37,665 nt of DNA. Source: Bifidobacterium breve. GTDB lineage: Bacteria > Actinomycetota > Acidimicrobiia > Acidimicrobiales > Acidimicrobilacustridaceae. The notes beneath the pieces were generated by a model that worked only from the letters and a program-made list of their open reading frames with translations, ran no database searches and had not been told where the DNA came from. Position 1 is the stretch's first letter. Each line of letters opens with the position of its first letter. The stretch spans positions 1 to 37,665 of the forward strand of contig CAMCTW010000004.1 of the NCBI GenBank assembly GCA_945878645.1, read 5' to 3'. Both the position numbers and the translations under genes were made by a program. Below are positions 1-9,407 of the stretch, piece after piece.

Positions 1-1030
1 CGGAGTTCGGTTTCACTTCTTTGATCGGCGTCGTTACAAGGTCAACAGTGTCCAGATTGAATGTTGGGTAGTAAACACTCGACGTAAGCGGTCGATTGCA
101 ACCGAAGGGATCCTGCGGGGTGAGTTTCTGCCGCAATTCCGGATCGTCAATGGAATTGAGGTTGCTAATCGCAGCATTGGTCGAGATCTCAACCGATGCC
201 GGATGAAACAAAATCGCCCCCTCAACCCGATCCCATAAAAGTCGTCGTATCTCGAGTCGTTGTGACTCATCAGCGGCAAACCGCTCCCTCTGTTCATCGG
301 TAAACGGTTCATCGAGCTTCGGCATCACCCATGGGGCCGACCGTTGAAAAACCGTGAGATGCGAAGCTTGCTTGGCAATTACGGGAACGAGTTGCACTGC
401 GGTAGCGGCACTACCAATGACGCCGACGCGCTTTTCCGCCATGTCCAAATCCTCTGGCCACTGCGCGGTGTGGAAACTAGGGCCGATAAATGATTCGAGC
501 CCATCGATCGAAGGCCATGTCAACTCATTGAACATTCCAACAGCACTGACAACGACCTCTGCTTCAATCCGCTCACCATCAGTAGAAGTCACAACCCAGA
601 CATTTGCGACGTCATCTCGTTCGACAGAGTGAACTGTGATACCAAAGCGCATACAGCCACGAAGATCAAAATCATCGACAACACGCTCGAAGTACTCGAG
701 CAACTCTGGTTGTGTGGCATACGGACGCGACCACGACGGATTTGGCGCAAACGAAAATGAATACAGGTGTGCTTGCACGTCGCACGCCGCGCCCGGATAG
801 CGGTTGTGCCACCAGGTACCCCCCGGCCCGGCGGCGCGTTCGAGCACGGTGACCTCATCAAAACCGGCCCTTCGAAACCGATAGGCCGCGATAATTCCGC
901 CCGGCCCAGCACCAATCACAATGATGCGCCGGCGGGGCGACTCGGACGTTCGTTCATTGCCAAGGTCGGGAAGTGCTGTGGGATCGAAAAGCGGATCAAC
1001 AGAACCTTGTTGCACTGCCGAAACCCTCAT
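1..1030 (-). CDS. Flavin-containing monooxygenase, Baeyer-Villiger type (3' end cut off by window)
   Basis: This is an FAD- and NADPH-dependent monooxygenase; the family inserts oxygen next to ketones or hydroxylates soft nucleophiles. The N-terminal half shows the FAD dinucleotide motif GAGPGG near residue 38, then GGTW and RYPGAACD. The Baeyer-Villiger fingerprint FxGxxxHTxxW is present as FIGPSFHTAQWP, followed by the second (NADPH) Rossmann motif GSAATAVQLVP. The substrate cannot be told. About 343 codons are visible and families usually run 450-550 residues, so the C-terminal part lies outside the window. The ATG at 1030 has GGGGGAA just upstream. An in-frame ATG at 1042 is the alternative but has no ribosome site of its own. 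It lies 26 bases behind the LppM-like gene on the same strand, so they may be cotranscribed. Confidence 0.9.
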   Translation of the reverse strand, partial: MRVSAVQQGSVDPLFDPTALPDLGNERTSESPRRRIIVIGAGPGGIIAAYRFRRAGFDEVTVLERAAGPGGTWWHNRYPGAACDVQAHLYSFSFAPNPSWSRPYATQPELLEYFERVVDDFDLRGCMRFGITVHSVERDDVANVWVVTSTDGERIEAEVVVSAVGMFNELTWPSIDGLESFIGPSFHTAQWPEDLDMAEKRVGVIGSAATAVQLVPVIAKQASHLTVFQRSAPWVMPKLDEPFTDEQRERFAADESQRLEIRRLLWDRVEGAILFHPASVEISTNAAISNLNSIDDPELRQKLTPQDPFGCNRPLTSSVYYPTFNLDTVDLVTTPIKEVKPNS

Positions 1031-1056
1031 TCGTTCCCCCATTATTTGTGGCCGCT

Positions 1057-1824
1057 TTACCAGCGCCGGCCGCGTGAATGCATGAGGCGCCGAGTGCGAA
1101 GTCGACGCTTTCGATACCGAAGTCCAATCACTGCAGCAGTAATAGCTACGAGGAGCAGCACAAACAATGTGCCCAGGATCTCGAGGAACTTGTCCTTCGA
1201 GGAACTGACCTTCACCTTCTGGGTATCGGTGTCGGTGAATGACGCTTCGTAGGTCTTGGTCGTTCCACCGGCCGTGACGATTAGGTCGAGTCCGACCAGC
1301 GAGGCTGGCGGCGCCTTTTCTTCCGCTTCAATCTTGGCGAGCAATCCGCCCGACGCATCGCCACCCAGAGTCGTAGCTAATTGTTGATCGCCAAACATTG
1401 CGAGGCCTGCAGTCGTGTCGATCTGACCAGTCACTTTTACTGACGTCGACAACAACCCATCGGATCGTTTGATGAGCATGTCGCGATAGGGACCATCAGG
1501 ACCGCTCAACTGCGCGAGCAGCGCCGTTCCTTCTTCAGGTGTCTCGAACGACTGATGCACGCGTATCCAGGTGAGGTCGCCTTCTTTCGAAGCTGCGTCG
1601 ACTTCCCACCCAGCCTGCACAAGATCATCGGCACGCAACGCTTGTGCGGGATCGCCAACGCGCTTCAGCGCCGCATCGTCGAAACCGATGCCTTGCGTGA
1701 TCGTTCCTTTGCCATTGAGTCCAACGTCAATCTTGGTTTCAATCTGCACGCGACAACCGGCAGCAACGAAGACAACGAGCGCGAGGAACGCGAACACTCG
1801 CAGCAGTCGACGGTTCCTCAACAC
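1057..1824 (-). CDS. LppM-like lipoprotein with C-terminal membrane anchor
   Basis: The product is a predicted secreted lipoprotein anchored to the outer face of the membrane. A short basic N-terminus, a hydrophobic stretch and the lipobox VAAGC place the lipidated cysteine at about residue 24. The middle section (starting VQIETKIDVGLNGKG) resembles the LppM/DUF3153 domain of actinobacterial lipoproteins. A single transmembrane helix rich in L, V and A follows near residues 220-245, ending in a very basic tail (RYRKRRLRTRR). In mycobacteria LppM affects phagosome interactions; its role here is unknown. The open frame extends further upstream to 1908, but that extension would run through the ClpC terminator hairpin and put arginine-rich sequence before the signal peptide. 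The GTG at 1824, with GGTAGG upstream, is therefore preferred. TTG codons at 1833 and 1821 are alternatives. Confidence 0.72.
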   Translation of the reverse strand: MLRNRRLLRVFAFLALVVFVAAGCRVQIETKIDVGLNGKGTITQGIGFDDAALKRVGDPAQALRADDLVQAGWEVDAASKEGDLTWIRVHQSFETPEEGTALLAQLSGPDGPYRDMLIKRSDGLLSTSVKVTGQIDTTAGLAMFGDQQLATTLGGDASGGLLAKIEAEEKAPPASLVGLDLIVTAGGTTKTYEASFTDTDTQKVKVSSSKDKFLEILGTLFVLLLVAITAAVIGLRYRKRRLRTRRLMHSRGRRW

Positions 1825-1873
1825 AGCGCGCAACCTACCAGCGCAAGTGCACGGCCCCGGTCGCGCACAACGA

Positions 1874-1906
1874 GAAGGAGCCCGGGCGCTGGGCCCGGGC
1901 TCCTTC
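1874..1906 (-). terminator. Strong hairpin downstream of clpC
   Basis: There is a perfect 14-base-pair inverted repeat (arms 1874-1887 and 1893-1906, core GGAGCCCGGGC) around a 5-base loop. It begins 23 bases after the clpC stop codon. No T-run follows on the minus strand, which is common for actinobacterial intrinsic terminators. It separates clpC from the LppM-like gene and could also slow transcription in the other direction. Confidence 0.75.
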
Positions 1907-1929
1907 AAATGCTTTGTGATGCAGGTTCC

Positions 1930-4449
1930 CTATTCGGGAGCGCCAGCTTCTGCCAGTTCCATGGGCGGAGGCTCGAAGCCCTCGGTGGTATGGAACACGA
2001 TGATGCGATCGCCTGTTTCGGGATCGGGTTCGGCGTCGACCACGATGTTCTGGCCAGCGCGGAACTCCTTCCACAACAGACGCTCGGAAAGCGGATCTTC
2101 GACCATGCGCTGAATGGCACGACGCAGCGGACGAGCACCCAGCGTGGGGTCGTAGCCCTTATCGGCCAGCAGCAACTTGGCAGCCTCGGTGAGTTCAAGA
2201 CCAATGCCCTGACCTTCAAGCTGCTTGGTGACTCGCTTGATGAGCAGATCGACAATGGTCGTGACCTCGGCCTTGGAAAGTTCGTGGAACACGATGGTGT
2301 CGTCGATGCGGTTAAGGAACTCAGGGCGGAAATGCGCCTTGAGTGCATCGTTGACCTTTTCCTTCATGCGCTCGTACGACACGGCTTCGTCGGACTTACC
2401 AAAACCAATGTTGGCTTTGCGAAGATCGGCGGTACCGAGGTTTGAGGTCATGATCAGCACGGTGTTGCGGAAGTCGACCGAACGACCTTGTGAGTCGGTG
2501 AGTCGCCCTTCTTCGAGAATCTGCAAAAACGTATTAAAGACGTCGGGATGCGCCTTTTCGATTTCGTCGAAAAGCACAACCGAGAACGGCTTGCGACGCA
2601 CTGCTTCGGTGAGCTGTCCGCCTTCTTCGTAACCGACATAGCCAGGAGGCGAACCGACAAGACGACTGACGGTGTGCTTCTCCTGGTACTCAGACATGTC
2701 GAGCGAAATGAGCGAATCTTCATCGCCAAACAAGAATTCGGCGAGGGTCTTGGCCAGTTCGGTCTTTCCAACACCCGATGGGCCGAGGAAGATGAATGAG
2801 CCCGAAGGACGCTTGGGGTCTTTGAGGCCAGCACGCGTTCGACGGATGGCCTGACTCACTGCCTTGACGGCGTTTTCTTGACCAATGACTCGCTTATGCA
2901 ATTCATCTTCCATGCGCAGAAGACGAGCAGTTTCTTCTTCAGTGAGTCTGTAAACGGGGATACCGGTCCAGAGTGAAAGCACCTCGGCGATGGCTTCTTC
3001 GTCGACCTCGTCGAACAAGTCAATGCCGGAGTCCTTCATTTCCTGCTCTTTGGTTTCTTTCTGCGCAAGAAGTTCCTTCTCGCGATCACGCAGGCGTCCG
3101 GCCTCTTCGAACTGCTGAGCCTCGACCGCTTCCTTCTTCTCGGTTACGACCTTAGTGATTTCGTTTTCGAGTTCCTTGAAATCGGGTGGCGTTTCCATGC
3201 GCTTAATGCGCAAACGCGAGCCGGCTTCGTCGATGAGGTCGATGGCTTTGTCGGGAAGGAAACGATCGGCGATGTAGCGATCGGCCAAATTGGCCGCAGC
3301 AACAAGTGCTTGATCGGTGATGGTGACGCGGTGATGGGTTTCGTAGCGATCGCGCAAACCCTTGAGGATTTCAATGGTGTGGGCGACGGTGGGCTCTTCA
3401 ACCTTGATCGGCTGGAACCGACGCTCGAGTGCAGCGTCCTTTTCGAGATGCTTGCGGTATTCGTCGAGTGTGGTGGCACCAATAGTTTGGAGTTCACCAC
3501 GAGCAAGCATTGGCTTGAGAATGCTGGCCGCATCGATGGCGCCTTCGGCAGCACCAGCACCAACGAGGGTGTGGATTTCGTCGATGAACAAAATGATGTC
3601 GCCGCGTGTCTTGATTTCTTTGAGCACCTTTTTAAGGCGCTCTTCGAAATCGCCGCGGTAACGCGAGCCAGCAACCAGCGCGCCGAGATCGAGCGTGTAG
3701 AGCTGCTTGCCGTGCAACGTTTCCGGAACTTGGTCAGCCGCGATCGCTTGAGCAAGACCTTCGACAATTGCGGTCTTGCCAACGCCGGGCTCGCCGATAA
3801 GAACAGGGTTGTTCTTGGTACGGCGGCTGAGGACCTGCATGACGCGTTCGGTTTCGCGCGCACGACCGATAACCGGATCGAGTTTCTTTTCGCGAGCAAG
3901 TTGGGTGAGATTGCGACCGAACTGATCGAGAACTGCGGAACCACTCGGTGATGCTTCGCTTGAACCGCCTGTGGCGGCTCCGGCCTTTTCGCCCTGTTGC
4001 GGACCAGGACCGGAATAACCAGAAAGCAACTGAATGACTTGCTGGCGAACTCGAGAAAGATCGGCGCCAAGTTTGACGAGCACCTGAGCAGCAACGCCTT
4101 CGCCTTCACGGATGAGACCAAGAAGGATGTGTTCGGTGCCGATGTAGTTGTGGCCAAGCTGCAGTGCTTCACGCAGCGACAGTTCGAGAACCTTCTTGGC
4201 ACGCGGCGTGAACGGGATGTGACCGCTCGGCGATGAGCCGCCCTGACCGATGATTTCTTCGACCTGCGAACGCACAGCCTCGAGCGAAATGCCAAGAGAC
4301 TCGAGGGCCTTAGCGGCAACGCCTTCACCCTCGTGGATCAGCCCGAGCAGGATGTGCTCAGTGCCGATGTAGTTGTGGTTCAGGAGTCGCGCTTCTTCTT
4401 GTGCGAGCACGACAACCCTGCGGGCCCTATCGGTGAACCGTTCAAACAC
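1930..4449 (-). CDS. clpC: ATP-dependent Clp protease ATP-binding subunit ClpC
   Basis: ClpC is an AAA+ unfoldase that feeds substrates to the ClpP protease in the cytoplasm. The 839-residue protein has two N-terminal Clp-N repeats, each with [12 protein letters not shown]. It then has a first AAA+ module (Walker A GEPGVGKT near residues 219-226, Walker B LFIDEIH), a UVR-containing middle segment near 437-461, and a second module with GPSGVGKT near 556-563. The C-terminal D2-small domain ends the protein. The frame opens further upstream, but family members begin (M/V)[10 protein letters not shown]. The GTG at 4449, preceded by GGAAGCAGG, gives exactly this. It is the mycobacterial ClpC1 ortholog by neighbourhood (close to coaX, panD and panC). 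In Streptomyces clpC belongs to the SigR thiol-stress regulon; no SigR-type promoter was evident here. Confidence 0.97.
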   Translation of the reverse strand: MFERFTDRARRVVVLAQEEARLLNHNYIGTEHILLGLIHEGEGVAAKALESLGISLEAVRSQVEEIIGQGGSSPSGHIPFTPRAKKVLELSLREALQLGHNYIGTEHILLGLIREGEGVAAQVLVKLGADLSRVRQQVIQLLSGYSGPGPQQGEKAGAATGGSSEASPSGSAVLDQFGRNLTQLAREKKLDPVIGRARETERVMQVLSRRTKNNPVLIGEPGVGKTAIVEGLAQAIAADQVPETLHGKQLYTLDLGALVAGSRYRGDFEERLKKVLKEIKTRGDIILFIDEIHTLVGAGAAEGAIDAASILKPMLARGELQTIGATTLDEYRKHLEKDAALERRFQPIKVEEPTVAHTIEILKGLRDRYETHHRVTITDQALVAAANLADRYIADRFLPDKAIDLIDEAGSRLRIKRMETPPDFKELENEITKVVTEKKEAVEAQQFEEAGRLRDREKELLAQKETKEQEMKDSGIDLFDEVDEEAIAEVLSLWTGIPVYRLTEEETARLLRMEDELHKRVIGQENAVKAVSQAIRRTRAGLKDPKRPSGSFIFLGPSGVGKTELAKTLAEFLFGDEDSLISLDMSEYQEKHTVSRLVGSPPGYVGYEEGGQLTEAVRRKPFSVVLFDEIEKAHPDVFNTFLQILEEGRLTDSQGRSVDFRNTVLIMTSNLGTADLRKANIGFGKSDEAVSYERMKEKVNDALKAHFRPEFLNRIDDTIVFHELSKAEVTTIVDLLIKRVTKQLEGQGIGLELTEAAKLLLADKGYDPTLGARPLRRAIQRMVEDPLSERLLWKEFRAGQNIVVDAEPDPETGDRIIVFHTTEGFEPPPMELAEAGAPE

Positions 4450-4611
4450 TTTGTAACCTGCTTCCCAGACGGGGATACGTGAGATGAGTGTACCCATCAC
4501 CTTCGAGATCGCCTCGTCGGAAATCCACGTTCACCGTGCCTTTGTCACAAGCAGTTCTCAACCTATCCGCCCGGTTGAGGTCCGAACCGGCCGCGGGCCT
4601 AACGTGGAGAA
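4450..4611. promoter_or_regulatory. Divergent intergenic region between clpC and the prenyl synthase
   Basis: These 162 bases must hold the promoters of both divergent genes. On the minus strand TACACT (4492-4487) is a possible -10 box about 38 bases before the clpC GTG, but no good -35 box is seen. On the plus strand TTGAGG (4575-4580) and TAACGT (4600-4605) are spaced by 19 bases and would give a near-leaderless prenyl synthase mRNA. No ClgR-like, HAIR or CIRCE palindrome was recognised. All box assignments are weak. Confidence 0.3.
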
Positions 4612-5637
4612 ATGGCAAGCGCCTCGCCCCTCCTCCAGTTGCCCGTTCTTCAGGCTGACCTTGCCCGGGTTGAAAATGCGCTGCAGGCCTCGGTGGTTAC
4701 CGAAGACCCGTTTCTGACCGAAGTCGCTAGCCATTTAATTCTCGCCGGCGGCAAACGCGTTCGTCCTGCCTTCTGCGTCACTTCGGCAGCAACCTCAGCC
4801 GCCGAAATGGGCGCCGCCACCCCTGAGGTCATCATGGGCGCAGTTTCGGTCGAGCTGGTCCACCTCGGATCGCTCTATCACGACGATGTCATGGACGATG
4901 CCACCACCCGTCGCACCGTCGAAAGCGTCAACGCTCGTTGGGGAAACCTCAAGGCCATCCTCGCTGGCGACTATCTCCTTGCCAAAGCATCTGAGATTGC
5001 TGCGTCGCTCGGAACCGAAGTTGCCGGATTACTTGCAGCCACTATCGGCAAACTGTGCGAGGGCCAAATTCTTGAACTGCAACACGCGTTCAGCATGGAC
5101 CGCACCGAAGACGCTTACCTGCGCTCCATCGATGGAAAGACCGCATCACTGCTCGGTACGGCATGTCGTGTCGGTGGAATTGTCGCCAATCTTCCTCGCC
5201 CTCAGATCGATGCGCTCACCACATTCGGAAATTCGTTCGGCATGGCATTCCAGATCGTCGACGACCTTCTCGATGTCACTTCCACCGATGAAGAACTGGG
5301 CAAACCTGCAGGCCATGACCTCGTTGAAGGCACCTACACCTTGCCGGTGATCCGTACACTTGCTGCTGGCGGCACCGAAGCCGATGAGCTTGGCTCGCTA
5401 CTGGTGAAACTGGCACCCACAGACGGTTCCATCGAACCGGTCGAAGATCCCGACACGCTTGACCGTGCTCGCACGCTGTTGCGTTCATCACTGTCGGTCA
5501 AAGACTCACTCGACACCGCTCGTTCCTATGTTGAAGCGGGCCAGCGTGCACTGGCTCCGTACGCGGGCACCGAAGCAGTCACTGCTCTCGAAGCCGCTGC
5601 CGAACATTTGCTCGGCACTGTTCGCTCTGCGGCCTGA
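4612..5637 (+). CDS. Polyprenyl diphosphate synthase (trans, long chain)
   Basis: This enzyme condenses isopentenyl diphosphate units onto an allylic diphosphate to make an all-trans polyprenyl diphosphate, most likely the side chain of menaquinone. The 341-residue protein has GGKRVRP at 46-52, the first aspartate-rich motif DDVMD at 91-95 and the second, DDLLD, at 217-221. The residues four and five places before the first motif are small (S87, G86) rather than aromatic, which in this family goes with long products rather than C15 or C20. Chain length cannot be fixed further. GTGGAGAA precedes the ATG. It stands alone on the plus strand, divergent from clpC and convergent with coaX, 16 bases from the coaX stop. 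Confidence 0.93.
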   Translation: MASASPLLQLPVLQADLARVENALQASVVTEDPFLTEVASHLILAGGKRVRPAFCVTSAATSAAEMGAATPEVIMGAVSVELVHLGSLYHDDVMDDATTRRTVESVNARWGNLKAILAGDYLLAKASEIAASLGTEVAGLLAATIGKLCEGQILELQHAFSMDRTEDAYLRSIDGKTASLLGTACRVGGIVANLPRPQIDALTTFGNSFGMAFQIVDDLLDVTSTDEELGKPAGHDLVEGTYTLPVIRTLAAGGTEADELGSLLVKLAPTDGSIEPVEDPDTLDRARTLLRSSLSVKDSLDTARSYVEAGQRALAPYAGTEAVTALEAAAEHLLGTVRSAA

Positions 5638-5653
5638 ACCACGAAGCAGAACG

Positions 5654-6448
5654 TCAGATGTTCTTTTCGTAAATCAACCGAAGACCGTGAAGCGTCAACC
5701 ATGGTTCGGTGTGTTGAATGCGCTTTGAGAACGGCGTGATCGTTTCCGCTAGTCCCCCGGTGGAAATCACCGTGCATGTTCCGAGTTCCGCTTCGATCAG
5801 GTCACATAAACCGTCGACCTGCGCGGCGAACCCGTAAACAGCGCCCGACTGAATCGATTCCACCGTGGACTTTCCCAGAACGTTGCGCGGTGCGGTCAGT
5901 TCCACCGCTCGCAATGCCGATGCCCGGCCGACTAACGCATCCATTGAGATTTCGATGCCAGGGGCAATCGCGCCACCGAGGTAGACCCCGTCTTCAGAAA
6001 CGGCATCGCATGTTGTTGCCGTTCCGAAATCAGCAATGATCGTCGGCCCACCGTAAAGGTCGTACGCGCCAACAGCATTCGCGATGCGATCAGCACCGAC
6101 CTCTTTAGGGTTGTCGTAGTCAATGCGGATACCGGAGCGAACGCCGGGACCAATGACGATTGGCTCAAAATCTAAGTGACGCGCAGTGACCTGACGCAAC
6201 GTGGCAGTTACTTGCGGAACACCAGAGGAAATAACAATCCCATCGATATCCGAAAAACTGTTTCGACGGAGGGCGAGAAAGCCCTGCAGCATGACCGCGT
6301 ACTCATCGCCGGTGCGATCAGCGGCGGTCGAGATACGCCAATGATCAAGAAGACCGGCTTCTGGACGACGCCCAGCTGCGGTCCCACCATCGAGATCGTA
6401 AAGACCTACAACCGTTTGTGTATTTCCTGCATCAACAGCGAGAAGCAT
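5654..6448 (-). CDS. coaX: Type III pantothenate kinase
   Basis: CoaX phosphorylates pantothenate, the first committed step from pantothenate to CoA. The 264-residue protein begins with the phosphate-binding motif DAGNTQTVVG and continues with RTGDEY and ISSGVPQVT. A long conserved block follows around GPGVRSGI, DYDNPKEVGADRIANA, DFGTATTCDA and GGAIAPGIEIS. The length is typical of the family. The ATG at 6448 has GGAGG eight bases upstream. An in-frame ATG at 6466 overlaps the nadC stop (ATGA) and is a possible alternative start. It is the last gene of the minus-strand cofactor train and completes a pantothenate-to-CoA set with panC and panD upstream. panB and a recognised panE are not in the window. 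Confidence 0.95.
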   Translation of the reverse strand: MLLAVDAGNTQTVVGLYDLDGGTAAGRRPEAGLLDHWRISTAADRTGDEYAVMLQGFLALRRNSFSDIDGIVISSGVPQVTATLRQVTARHLDFEPIVIGPGVRSGIRIDYDNPKEVGADRIANAVGAYDLYGGPTIIADFGTATTCDAVSEDGVYLGGAIAPGIEISMDALVGRASALRAVELTAPRNVLGKSTVESIQSGAVYGFAAQVDGLCDLIEAELGTCTVISTGGLAETITPFSKRIQHTEPWLTLHGLRLIYEKNI

Positions 6449-6462
6449 TCGTTGTTCCTCCG

Positions 6463-7323
6463 TCATGCCGGGTCGATGTCGAGTCCAATATCGAGGACCG
6501 GAGCAGAATTGGTGAGTCCACCGACCGAAATGCAATCGACTCCAGCGGCGCTGTACGACGCGATCGTTTCGAGAGTTATCCCGCCAGATGCTTCGAGCAA
6601 CGGGCGGTGCTGAGAACCAGAAGCGACGACCACACATTCACGAATCTTGTCCGGCGTCATGTTGTCGAGCAGTAACGCATCTGCACCAGCCGCAAGTGCT
6701 TCATGAACTTGCTCAATCGTGTCGCATTCGACATGAACGGTTCGTGCCGGCCACATCGAACGAGAACGGGCAACTGCATCGGTGATGCCGAACAACGCGA
6801 TGTGGTTGTCTTTCAGAAGGATCCAGTCGGAAAGATTGCCGCGATGGTTACGTCCACCGCCAGCGCGAACTGCAGCTTTCTCAAGAACTCGCAATCCAGG
6901 TGTGGTCTTTCGCGTATCCCACACATACGCGCTGCCACCCTTCGCTGCTTCAGCGACGTACTCGCTGGTTCGCGTCGCGATGCCCGAAAGGTGTCCTAAA
7001 AAGTTCAGTGCCGTTCGTTCCGCTGTCAGGATCGATGCCAAGCAACCGGTGACCGCTGCGATTACCGAACCTGGACTCACGATGTCACCATCAGTAACCG
7101 ACCATTCGAGAACCACGGTTGGATCGACCTGCGCGAAAGTTTCCGCCGCGCAGAGTCGACCGGCGATGACACCGTTGCTGCGAGCTACGAAGCGCGCAGT
7201 GGCGACCAAGTCTTGGGGAAGCAGTGCAGAAGTGAGGTCGCCAAGTGGCGTGAGATCCTCAGCGAGGGCACGTTCGACCGCATCAACGACAACGACTCGG
7301 GGCGGCTGAAGCAGGTCTGACAT
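6463..7323 (-). CDS. nadC: Nicotinate-nucleotide diphosphorylase (carboxylating), quinolinate phosphoribosyltransferase
   Basis: NadC converts quinolinate and PRPP to nicotinate mononucleotide in de novo NAD synthesis. Conserved blocks in the 286-residue protein are ERTALNFLGHLSGIAT, DTRKTTPGLR, EKAAVRAGGGRNHR, LLKDNH, HVECDT, LLLDNM, EASGGI and a C-terminal ISVGGLTNSAP. The open frame runs on to 7413 through the nadB 3' end. The ATG at 7323, which gives MSDLLQPP and a normal length, is preferred although its ribosome site is poor. It lies 41 bases behind nadB and one to a few bases before coaX, so all three are probably one transcript. Confidence 0.95.
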   Translation of the reverse strand: MSDLLQPPRVVVVDAVERALAEDLTPLGDLTSALLPQDLVATARFVARSNGVIAGRLCAAETFAQVDPTVVLEWSVTDGDIVSPGSVIAAVTGCLASILTAERTALNFLGHLSGIATRTSEYVAEAAKGGSAYVWDTRKTTPGLRVLEKAAVRAGGGRNHRGNLSDWILLKDNHIALFGITDAVARSRSMWPARTVHVECDTIEQVHEALAAGADALLLDNMTPDKIRECVVVASGSQHRPLLEASGGITLETIASYSAAGVDCISVGGLTNSAPVLDIGLDIDPA

Positions 7324-7364
7324 TCCGAAAGCCTGCCCTGCCGAGCCCGACCAGAGCGAACCGG

Positions 7365-8927
7365 TCAGACGATCACCAATCGCAGAGCCAAATTCGGGTC
7401 CAGCGAGGGGCAATCGTCACGGGTATGCGCACCGCGGCTTTCCGTGCGAGCTTCAGCGGCAACAAGGAGAGCGGTGGCTACGGCGGCCAGGTTCGCCAGT
7501 TCCCACGCAGCAACACCAGTGGCATCGGCGAGAGTGCGGGCGTGCTCGACCTTTGCCGCCGTTGCTGCGAGCGAACTCGCATCTCGCACAACTCCGGCGC
7601 CAACGGTCATTGCCCATTGCATGTCATCACGGGCGGTCGCAAGTGCGTCGGCGTCACTTTCGATCACCGATGACAATGACTCAGGCGCGCGCCATCCCTC
7701 AATGCGACGGCCACCATCACCATCGAGTGCTCGCATAACGCCCGTCAGTTCTGGAGCATCGATACCCAGTTCGATAGCTTCAACAACGCGAGCCCCAAAT
7801 ACCATTCCCTCGAGCAATGAGTTTGAGGCCAGTCGATTCGCGCCGTGCACACCTGAACACGCAACTTCACCAGCAGCCCACAGACCCGGAATGCTCGTCG
7901 CTCCGTTGAGGTCGGTGAGGACGCCTCCGCACAGATAATGCGCCGCCGGAGCAATCGGAAGGAGATCGTGGGAGGGATCGAACTTGAGACCGGAAAGCAT
8001 CGCGGCGATGGTTGGAAATCGAATATCGAATTGTTCGAGACCAGTCACATCGAGCAAGCAGTGATCCGTATGTAGTTCGATCATGCGGCGAACCATCGCT
8101 CGACTGACCTGATCACGCGGAAGCATTTCATCGACGAATCGTTCGCCATTGATGTCGCGAATGAGTGCTCCATGACCGCGTAATGCTTCAGAAAGCAACG
8201 GGCGCGGCATACGCTCATGATGAAGTGCTGTCGGATGGAACTGCACAAACTCAACATCGGCTACTGCAGCACCAGCGCGCAATGCCATCGCAATGCCGTC
8301 ACCAGTCGCCTCAAGTGGATTCGTCGTTACCGAAAAAATCTGCCCGGCTCCACCCGAAGCCAGCAAAACATTTCTGGCGCGAACAACGCCAACGGTTCCA
8401 TCGGCTAGCGCCGCACGGACACCAACGCATCGGCCGTTTTCAACCACAAGGTCGAGGGCAAACGCATGCTCATGAATTTCCGTTGCTTCACTTCGCACCG
8501 CAACGACCAGCGCTCGTTCGATTTCGGCCCCAGTAGCAACACCTCCGGCGTGAACGATTCGCGGCAGTGAGTGACCACCTTCGCGCGCTAATTCGAACTT
8601 GCCGTCAGCGTCGCGATCGAATCGCGCCCCAAGTGAAACCAGATCACGAACTCGAACTGGACCCTCTTCAACCAGAATGCGCACCGCATCAACGTCACAA
8701 AGCCCAGCGCCAGCAGCGAGCGTGTCCGCCAGATGCAGATCAGTGGAATCGGGATCACCACCAAGAACAGCAGCCACACCACCTTGGGCCCATCTGGTTG
8801 TCGACTGCTCAAGCGGACCCTTGGTAAGGACTCCCACACGAACACCATCTCGAGCCGCGGCACGCACGGCGGCCGAAAGTCCGGCAACGCCAGAACCGAC
8901 AACAAGAAGATCGAGCTCGGCAGTCAC
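7365..8927 (-). CDS. nadB: L-aspartate oxidase
   Basis: NadB is an FAD enzyme that oxidises aspartate to iminoaspartate, which quinolinate synthase (NadA) then uses. The 520-residue protein shows the FAD motif GSGVAG at 11-16, then STTRWAQGGVAAV, HAGGVATG and VQFHPTAL. The fumarate-reductase-type block GVHGANRLASNSLLEG is also present. Start is a GTG at 8927, 28 bases after the panD stop. nadA is not beside nadB and nadC, where actinobacteria such as Mycobacterium keep it, so quinolinate synthase must be encoded elsewhere. The C-terminus is normal in length. Confidence 0.96.
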   Translation of the reverse strand: MTAELDLLVVGSGVAGLSAAVRAAARDGVRVGVLTKGPLEQSTTRWAQGGVAAVLGGDPDSTDLHLADTLAAGAGLCDVDAVRILVEEGPVRVRDLVSLGARFDRDADGKFELAREGGHSLPRIVHAGGVATGAEIERALVVAVRSEATEIHEHAFALDLVVENGRCVGVRAALADGTVGVVRARNVLLASGGAGQIFSVTTNPLEATGDGIAMALRAGAAVADVEFVQFHPTALHHERMPRPLLSEALRGHGALIRDINGERFVDEMLPRDQVSRAMVRRMIELHTDHCLLDVTGLEQFDIRFPTIAAMLSGLKFDPSHDLLPIAPAAHYLCGGVLTDLNGATSIPGLWAAGEVACSGVHGANRLASNSLLEGMVFGARVVEAIELGIDAPELTGVMRALDGDGGRRIEGWRAPESLSSVIESDADALATARDDMQWAMTVGAGVVRDASSLAATAAKVEHARTLADATGVAAWELANLAAVATALLVAAEARTESRGAHTRDDCPSLDPNLALRLVIV

Positions 8928-8955
8928 AGGGCTGCAGTCTGACCGAAGAACGGTG

Positions 8956-9354
8956 TCAGGCTCGGAATCGAACAGGAAATTCTTGAGCAGCGATGGTCAC
9001 GGCCTCGAATTCATCAATCATGTGGTTGGCGCCGTCGACATGCACAACACGAGGGACGTAGTCCTCGAGTTCGATCTCGTCATAGTCGGCGTAGGTGATC
9101 ACAATGATGCGGTCACCAGGCTGTACTAAACGTGCTGCAGCGCCGTTGAGACATACCGTGCCCGGACCACCGGGGATCGCGTAGGTCTCGAACCGAGCAC
9201 CGTTATCGATATCGACGACCTGCACCTGCTCCCATTCGCGAATGTCGGCCCGCTCCATCAATTCCGTATCGAGGGTGATGGAACCCACGTAATGGAGATT
9301 GGCGTCAGTAATACAAGCGCGATGGATCTTTGATTTCATCATTCGACGTTGCAT
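8956..9354 (-). CDS. panD: Aspartate 1-decarboxylase proenzyme
   Basis: PanD makes beta-alanine from aspartate for pantothenate. The proenzyme self-cleaves between Gly24 and Ser25 to form the pyruvoyl cofactor. With the ATG at 9354 the sequence YVGS falls exactly at residues 22-25, matching the numbering of the E. coli enzyme, and KIHRA and NGAAAR are also conserved. AAGGAG lies just before this ATG, which decides against the longer frame beginning at 9390. The 132-residue length is typical. Its substrate, aspartate, is shared with NadB encoded next door, and its product goes to PanC encoded 53 bases upstream. Confidence 0.96.
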   Translation of the reverse strand: MQRRMMKSKIHRACITDANLHYVGSITLDTELMERADIREWEQVQVVDIDNGARFETYAIPGGPGTVCLNGAAARLVQPGDRIIVITYADYDEIELEDYVPRVVHVDGANHMIDEFEAVTIAAQEFPVRFRA

Positions 9355-9407
9355 CGTCTTCTCCTTCAGCTTGGCGCCGCGTGCGGTCACCTTGCGGGTA
9401 AGGCTCC

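Noticed and set aside
1555-2445. 296-residue plus-strand open frame across the LppM and clpC genes
   Set aside because: It runs antisense to two well-supported genes and has no recognisable domain or ribosome site; its length follows from the codon bias of clpC.
3144-4328. 394-residue minus-strand open frame inside clpC
   Set aside because: It is the shifted frame of clpC on the same strand; the composition is Ser/Arg/Pro-rich with no domain, as expected of a shadow.
4450-4611. ClgR or heat-shock operator in the clpC upstream region
   Set aside because: No GTTCGC-N5-GCGAAC or CIRCE-type palindrome could be found by eye.
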